Source: Sulfurimonas sp. (lineage in GTDB: Bacteria; Campylobacterota; Campylobacteria; Campylobacterales; Sulfurimonadaceae). From it: DNA of 10,127 nt. Every line of letters starts with the position of its first letter. The first letter of the stretch is position 1. Shown one piece after another: positions 5,898-10,127 of the stretch. The notes beneath the pieces were generated by a model. It was not told the origin of the DNA and ran no database searches. It saw only the letters and a program-made list of their open reading frames with translations. The stretch lies in contig JAMOSE010000122.1 of the NCBI GenBank assembly GCA_027063215.1, forward strand, positions 1 to 10,127. Direction: 5' to 3'. Both the position numbers and the translations under genes were made by a program.

Positions 5898-7499
5898 TTA
5901 GACAAAATGTCACCAAATCAAAGATTAATAGTCGCTGTACTGTTATCTGTAATTTTTTTCGTAGGTTATACTGCAATTTTTCCACCGGCTGAGCCAAATG
6001 TGCCAAACCAGAGTGCTACAACAAAATCTGTAGCAAAAAATGATACAACAAAAGATATCACGCAAAAAGTTCAAGAGGTTGCAGGGCATGCAATCGCAGA
6101 TGAAGAGAGAGCTTCAAGTACACACTCTTCAAATATTTTAACTGTTAAGAATGATAAATTTATCTTAAAAATTGATACATTAGGCCGTATTGCTTCTAAA
6201 GAGCTTTTAGAAGAGAAGTTTAGAAATGATGAAGATCTGCATGCTCAGGTTATTCCTGAAAAAGGGACAAAACCACTCTATATTAGATTTGCAGATGATG
6301 TTATCAACAATGCAGCAATTACAACACCATACAGTGCAAGTGTGAGTGAAATTACTTTAGCGGATAAACCGGTAACAGTGACACTTACACAAAAATTACC
6401 GACACTTACTGTGACAAAAGTGTTGACTTTTTATGCAGATGGTCACTATGATGCGAAAATCTCTCTCTCAAAAGATGTTCGGCACTATGTATATCTAGGG
6501 GATCGCCCGCAGGTTTCTAAAAAGCTTATGGCGGTTGCTGGAGCACTTATCTATACAGGTGATGATGTAGCACATATCATTGAAGATGGTGATGCAGAGG
6601 GACGTCAGATCTTTTCAGATGTAAAACTCGCATCTTCATTTGATCAATATACGGCAATTATTCTCTATGGCTTTAAAAAAGATACAAATGTGATCGTAGA
6701 GCGTGGTCGTGATGACAACCCTATTGTCTATTTTGATGCTGCTCAAGAAGAGAGTCTTCATGGATATATCGGGCCAAAAGAGCATAAAGTATTAAAGGCG
6801 ATTGATCCAGTACTTACAAATGCTATTGAGTATGGTTGGTTTACATTTGCTGCAAAACCGATCTTTGCACTGCTTTCATGGTTACACGGTATCTTTGGAA
6901 ACTGGGGTTGGTCTATTATTGCTCTTACTGCAATTATTCGTGCAGTACTCTATCCTTTGACATACAAGGGTATGGTTTCTATGCAAAAAATGAAAATACT
7001 TGCTCCAAAACTCAAAGAGTTAAAAGAGAAGTATGGAAAAGATCCACAAAAACTCAATGCTATGACAATGGAAATGTACAAAAAACATGGTGCCAATCCA
7101 CTGGGTGGTTGTCTGCCGATGTTACTGCAGATCCCTGTTTTCTTTGCGCTCTATCGTACGCTTTTAAATGCGGTTGAATTGCAAGGTGCACCATGGATTT
7201 TATGGATTAACGATCTTTCACGTATGGATCCGTACTATGTACTTCCAATCTTAATGGGTGCTTCAATGTTCTTACAACAACGTATGACACCAAACAACTT
7301 TACTGATCCTATGCAAGAGAAAGTATTTAAGTATCTGCCTATAGTGTTTACATTCTTCTTTGTAACATTTCCTTCAGGTTTAGTGCTTTACTGGTTTACA
7401 AACAACCTTTTCTCAATTGCACAACAGTATATAGTAAATCAGCAGTTTAAAAATGCAGAAGATGCACAAGCTGTTTTAGAGAAAAAAAGCGAGAAATAG
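5895..7499 (+). CDS. yidC: Membrane protein insertase YidC
   Basis: YidC (YidC/Oxa1/Alb3 family) inserts and folds inner-membrane proteins, alone or with SecYEG. This 534-residue copy has the Gram-negative layout: one N-terminal membrane segment (about 11-29), a large periplasmic P1 domain (about 55-320), then the conserved five-helix core. In the core, GWSIIALTAIIRAVLYPLT carries the conserved groove arginine (Arg349). It is followed by the cytoplasmic helical hairpin (KMKILAPKLKELKEKYGKD), NPLGGCLPMLLQIPVFFALY, DPYYVLPILMGASMFLQQ and FPSGLVLYWFTNN. These match E. coli YidC closely, and the length is near its roughly 548 residues. The GTG start is supported by the preceding AAAGGG. Lying 3 nt after yidD and 2 nt before jag, it is co-transcribed with its helper YidD. 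Confidence 0.98.
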   Translation: MLDKMSPNQRLIVAVLLSVIFFVGYTAIFPPAEPNVPNQSATTKSVAKNDTTKDITQKVQEVAGHAIADEERASSTHSSNILTVKNDKFILKIDTLGRIASKELLEEKFRNDEDLHAQVIPEKGTKPLYIRFADDVINNAAITTPYSASVSEITLADKPVTVTLTQKLPTLTVTKVLTFYADGHYDAKISLSKDVRHYVYLGDRPQVSKKLMAVAGALIYTGDDVAHIIEDGDAEGRQIFSDVKLASSFDQYTAIILYGFKKDTNVIVERGRDDNPIVYFDAAQEESLHGYIGPKEHKVLKAIDPVLTNAIEYGWFTFAAKPIFALLSWLHGIFGNWGWSIIALTAIIRAVLYPLTYKGMVSMQKMKILAPKLKELKEKYGKDPQKLNAMTMEMYKKHGANPLGGCLPMLLQIPVFFALYRTLLNAVELQGAPWILWINDLSRMDPYYVLPILMGASMFLQQRMTPNNFTDPMQEKVFKYLPIVFTFFFVTFPSGLVLYWFTNNLFSIAQQYIVNQQFKNAEDAQAVLEKKSEK

Positions 7500-7501
7500 C
7501 C

Positions 7502-8401
7502 ATGATTAAGATAGAAGCTGTAACTCTTGAAGAAGCGTATAAAAATGCAGCAACTACTCTAAAGTGTTCTGTTACTGAAATGGCTGTTGAAGTTGTTCAA
7601 GCTCCTAGCGCTGGTTTTTTAGGAATGTTTAAAAAATCGGCTATTATTGTAGCAACAATTGATAAAACAAAAGTTTCTCCAAAGCGAGAGGCATTTTTAG
7701 AAAATTCTGCAATGATGCGTGAGCCTGAAGAAGAAGTTGTTCAGCAAACAAATATAGATGATGCACAAGAGAGTACACATACCTTTTTAAATGATACAAT
7801 GATGCCGACATCATTTGTGAGTGATCAGGATGAAGATCTTGAAGAGGATCTTGGAAGTGGACTGGATTATACAGCTGATTATGATGATGTTTATGATGAA
7901 AATGAAGATACAAAAGAAGAAAAATTTTCTAACAGCGAAATAAATTCTATTGCCAAAGAAGTTGAAAAAGAGGTCAACAGACTCTTCTCTAATATCTGTT
8001 TTGATATTGACAAAATAGAGGTTTCTGCATATGATAAGCAAACACTTTTAATTGAGTTTAAAGGGGAAGATGCAGCACTTTTAATTGGTAAAGAAGGGTA
8101 TAGATATAAAGCACTTTCCTATATGCTTTTTAACTGGATAAATGCAAAATATGATCTGCAGCTCCGTTTAGAAATAGCAGAATTTTTAAAAAATCAAGAA
8201 GAGTCCGTGGGACGTTATTTGGCAAGTGTTTATGAAAATATAGATCGTGACGGTCGTGCGCAAACTAAAATTCTTGATGGTGTTTTAGTGCAGATTGCAC
8301 TGAAAGAACTCCGTAATCGTTACCCTGATAAGTATGTTGTTATCCGTTCAACTCGTGATGGACTCAAATATATTTTAATTAATGATTATCACGCACACTA
8401 A
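7502..8401 (+). CDS. jag: RNA-binding protein Jag/KhpB (KH domain, divergent R3H)
   Basis: Jag (KhpB, SpoIIIJ-associated) proteins lie downstream of yidC in many bacteria and bind RNA; in Gram-positive species they affect cell division and envelope control. This protein has 299 residues: a Jag_N domain (about 1-55, with the family-like GFLGMFKKSA), a very acidic low-complexity linker (about 70-142, full of Asp and Glu), a KH domain with a GKEG loop at 196-199, and a C-terminal region in the R3H position (about 235-299). In the C-terminal region the R-x-x-x-H motif is not recognisable: the equivalent stretch reads ILDGVLVQIALKEL. The Helicobacter pylori protein HP1451, which I recall binds a VirB11 ATPase, is a related family member; no such role is shown here. 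The ATG is 2 nt after yidC and has only a weak ribosome site, which suggests coupling. The stop TAA overlaps the mnmE start as TAATG. Confidence 0.9.
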   Translation: MIKIEAVTLEEAYKNAATTLKCSVTEMAVEVVQAPSAGFLGMFKKSAIIVATIDKTKVSPKREAFLENSAMMREPEEEVVQQTNIDDAQESTHTFLNDTMMPTSFVSDQDEDLEEDLGSGLDYTADYDDVYDENEDTKEEKFSNSEINSIAKEVEKEVNRLFSNICFDIDKIEVSAYDKQTLLIEFKGEDAALLIGKEGYRYKALSYMLFNWINAKYDLQLRLEIAEFLKNQEESVGRYLASVYENIDRDGRAQTKILDGVLVQIALKELRNRYPDKYVVIRSTRDGLKYILINDYHAH

Positions 8402-9744
8402 TGATGGAAGATGATACAATAGTAGCCATTGCCACTGCAAACGGCATTGGCTCTATAGCAATAATTCGCCTCAGTGGCAAAGATGCACTTTTAATCGCAA
8501 AAAAACTCTCTCATAAAGAAAACTTTACAAACCGTTATGCAACGCTCTGTACTATCTATAACGCTCAAGATGAACTGATCGATGAATCGATTGTGATCTA
8601 TTTTCAGGGACCACACTCTTTTACGGCTGAAGATGTTGTAGAGATTCAGTGTCATGGTGGCTACATTGTTGCACAGTCTATTTTAAAGGCGACGCTTGAT
8701 GCCGGTGCCCGCCTTGCCAATGCAGGAGAGTTTTCCAAACGTGCTTTTTTTAATGGGCGTATAGATCTGAGTGAAGCAGAAGCGATAGCACAGCTTATTG
8801 AAGCAAAAAGTGAAGATGCTGCAAAAATTTTAGCTTCTCAAATGAAAGGTTCTCTTAAAGAATTTATAGAAGCGGTTCGAGATGAGATTATCCATATTTT
8901 GGCATACTCTGAGGTGACGATTGATTATGCCGAAGAGGATCTTCCTGAGGATTTGGTAGCGCAGATCAGAGCAAAACTTGACGGACTCTATAAACTTTTA
9001 GAAAAGACATTACGTGCTTCTGAATCCAGAGCAGGATTGATGCAGGGATTTCGAGTGGCAATTGTTGGTAAACCCAATGTCGGTAAAAGTTCACTTTTAA
9101 ATGCTCTTTTAAATTATAATCGTGCGATTGTAAGTGATATAGCAGGAACAACGCGTGATACGATCGAAGAGCAGGTGAAAATCGGCAGCCATCTTATTCG
9201 TATAGTCGATACAGCGGGTATTCGTGAAGCTGAAGATGCCATTGAGAAGATCGGGATTGAGCGAAGTCTAGAGGCTATAAAGCAGAGTGATATTGTAATC
9301 GCTCTTTTTGACGGATCCCGTGCGGCAGATGAAGAAGATAAGCAGATCCTAGAGCTTTTAAAAATACATGCAAGTGATAAAGCAAAAATTATTATTAAAA
9401 ACAAGGTGGACCTGCCGCAGAAGTTTGCAATGGATGCCGTAACATTTGATATGGAGTTAAACTCCAAAGATGATGTAACAGCCTTAATTGCAAAACTCCA
9501 AGAGATTATGGATGCCAATAATGTAAGTGATGAGATTATGCTTATTTCAGAGCGTCAAATTTCAGCGGTCAAAGAGACAATGCAAAATATACAAGAGGCT
9601 TATGATCCACTTGAAGATCAAGAACTTGAAATCTTCTCTTTTCATCTCAATGAAGCAGTAAAAGCAATGGCAAGTATTACACGGCCTTTTGAGAATGATG
9701 AGATGCTTGATAAGATGTTTGGCTCTTTTTGTCTGGGGAAATAG
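8401..9744 (+). CDS. mnmE: tRNA-modification GTPase MnmE (TrmE)
   Basis: MnmE works with MnmG to build the carboxymethylaminomethyl group (or its aminomethyl form) at C5 of the wobble uridine of several tRNAs, using a tetrahydrofolate one-carbon donor. The 447-residue protein has the N-terminal TrmE dimerisation and folate-binding domain (about 1-120, starting DDTIVAIATANGIGSIAIIRLSG-like), a helical domain, and an inserted G domain. The G domain has G1 GKPNVGKS at 223-230, the TTRD switch at 250-253, DTAG at 270-273 and NKVD at 334-337. It ends in FCLGK, the C-terminal Cys-x-Gly-Lys tail important for the modification. Two adjacent ATGs occur (8401 and 8404). The first overlaps the jag stop by one base, and no ribosome site is visible, so translational coupling is likely. 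ruvX starts 1 nt after its stop. Confidence 0.98.
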   Translation: MMEDDTIVAIATANGIGSIAIIRLSGKDALLIAKKLSHKENFTNRYATLCTIYNAQDELIDESIVIYFQGPHSFTAEDVVEIQCHGGYIVAQSILKATLDAGARLANAGEFSKRAFFNGRIDLSEAEAIAQLIEAKSEDAAKILASQMKGSLKEFIEAVRDEIIHILAYSEVTIDYAEEDLPEDLVAQIRAKLDGLYKLLEKTLRASESRAGLMQGFRVAIVGKPNVGKSSLLNALLNYNRAIVSDIAGTTRDTIEEQVKIGSHLIRIVDTAGIREAEDAIEKIGIERSLEAIKQSDIVIALFDGSRAADEEDKQILELLKIHASDKAKIIIKNKVDLPQKFAMDAVTFDMELNSKDDVTALIAKLQEIMDANNVSDEIMLISERQISAVKETMQNIQEAYDPLEDQELEIFSFHLNEAVKAMASITRPFENDEMLDKMFGSFCLGK

Positions 9745-9745
9745 T

Positions 9746-10127
9746 ATGAAGTATATTGCCATTGATCTGGGGCTTAAGCGTATCGGACTAGCCTACTCAG
9801 CACATAAAGATATTGTAACTCCGCTTCCTGCAGTCATTCGTAAAAATCGTAATCAGGCATCACGTGATGTGAAAAAGATTTTGGATGAGTGGGAGGTTGA
9901 TACTGTTGTAGTCGGCATACCGCTTGGTGGAAGTTCTGAAGATGAGATGCGTCGTAGAATCACACATTTTATGAATCTTGTAGATTTTCAAGGTGAGGTA
10001 ATTTTTCAGGATGAAGCAGGCAGTTCTAAAGAGGCTGAAGCTTTGATGAAAGGAGAGATGCGGCAGATTCGTGATGGCCGAGTGGACTCTTTGGCTGCAA
10101 TGATTATTTTACAACGATATCTTTTTA
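9746..10127 (+). CDS. ruvX: RuvX/YqgF-family Holliday junction resolvase-like nuclease (3' end cut by window)
   Basis: RuvX (YqgF) has an RNase H-like fold. Members are annotated as putative Holliday junction resolvases, and E. coli YqgF is linked to 16S rRNA 5'-end processing. The 127 codons present start MKYIAIDLGLKRIGLAYS (Asp7 the first acidic residue). VVVGIPLGGSSEDE follows, then QDE (Asp89-Glu90) and GRVDSLAAMIILQRYL (Asp114 the last acidic residue). The usual DERLTT motif reads DEAGSS here, a divergent form. No stop is reached by 10127, but the family length (about 125-140) suggests it ends within a few codons. GGGGAA at 9735-9740, within the last mnmE codons, lies 5 nt before the ATG, and the gene begins 1 nt after the mnmE stop. 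It is the last visible member of the operon. Confidence 0.92.
   Translation, partial: MKYIAIDLGLKRIGLAYSAHKDIVTPLPAVIRKNRNQASRDVKKILDEWEVDTVVVGIPLGGSSEDEMRRRITHFMNLVDFQGEVIFQDEAGSSKEAEALMKGEMRQIRDGRVDSLAAMIILQRYLF

Noticed and set aside
1..10127. Mobile element, CRISPR array, tRNA or rRNA gene, toxin-antitoxin or defence genes
   Set aside because: No transposase or integrase, no direct-repeat array, no cloverleaf-like segment and no unexplained gap over 140 bases. All coding space is taken by recognised housekeeping genes.

Overview
The window looks like chromosomal core DNA from a Campylobacterota (epsilonproteobacterial) species, probably of the Sulfurimonas/Sulfurovum kind. This rests on three things: the AT-rich coding sequence, the L34 protein (starts MKRTYQPHNTPRKRTHGFRA), and the gene order rpmH-rnpA-yidD-yidC-jag-mnmE-ruvX. 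The genus is inferred from recalled family resemblance and not from a search. I see no insertion sequence, prophage, CRISPR array, tRNA or rRNA.

Layout: (1) Bases 1-108 hold a perfect-consensus sigma-70 promoter. It overlaps an alternative reading: a well-placed ribosome site followed by a 25-codon leader ORF that ends in an ATGA overlap with clpB. (2) clpB, the disaggregase, runs rightward (109-2691). (3) A 10-bp hairpin with a T-tract at 2706-2735 ends clpB and, read the other way, probably also ends the convergent glnS. (4) glnS (2734-4986, minus strand) encodes a glutaminyl-tRNA synthetase fused to a GatB-tail/YqeY-type tRNA-binding domain. (5) A 137-bp divergent control region separates glnS from rpmH. 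(6) A tightly packed rightward operon follows: rpmH, rnpA, yidD, yidC, jag (khpB), mnmE, and ruvX, which is cut by the window end.

The operon joins translation (ribosomal protein L34), tRNA 5' maturation (RNase P protein), inner-membrane protein insertion (YidD, YidC), an RNA-binding regulator (Jag/KhpB), tRNA wobble-uridine modification (MnmE) and a YqgF-family nuclease (RuvX). Adjacent genes overlap or lie within a few bases of each other, so translational coupling is likely.

The most notable point is rnpA. The reading frame is intact and carries the full RNR signature, yet it has no ATG, GTG or TTG start before codon 65. It must begin at a non-standard codon (best candidate ATT at 5246, inside the end of rpmH and 9 nt after an AAAGG), arise by frameshift from rpmH, or contain a sequence error. 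Standard gene callers are likely to miss it. Other points worth a look are the GlnRS fusion, a Jag whose R3H motif appears degenerate, and a YidD with a C-terminal extension. Otherwise the region is ordinary housekeeping DNA, and I found no evidence of a new multi-gene system.
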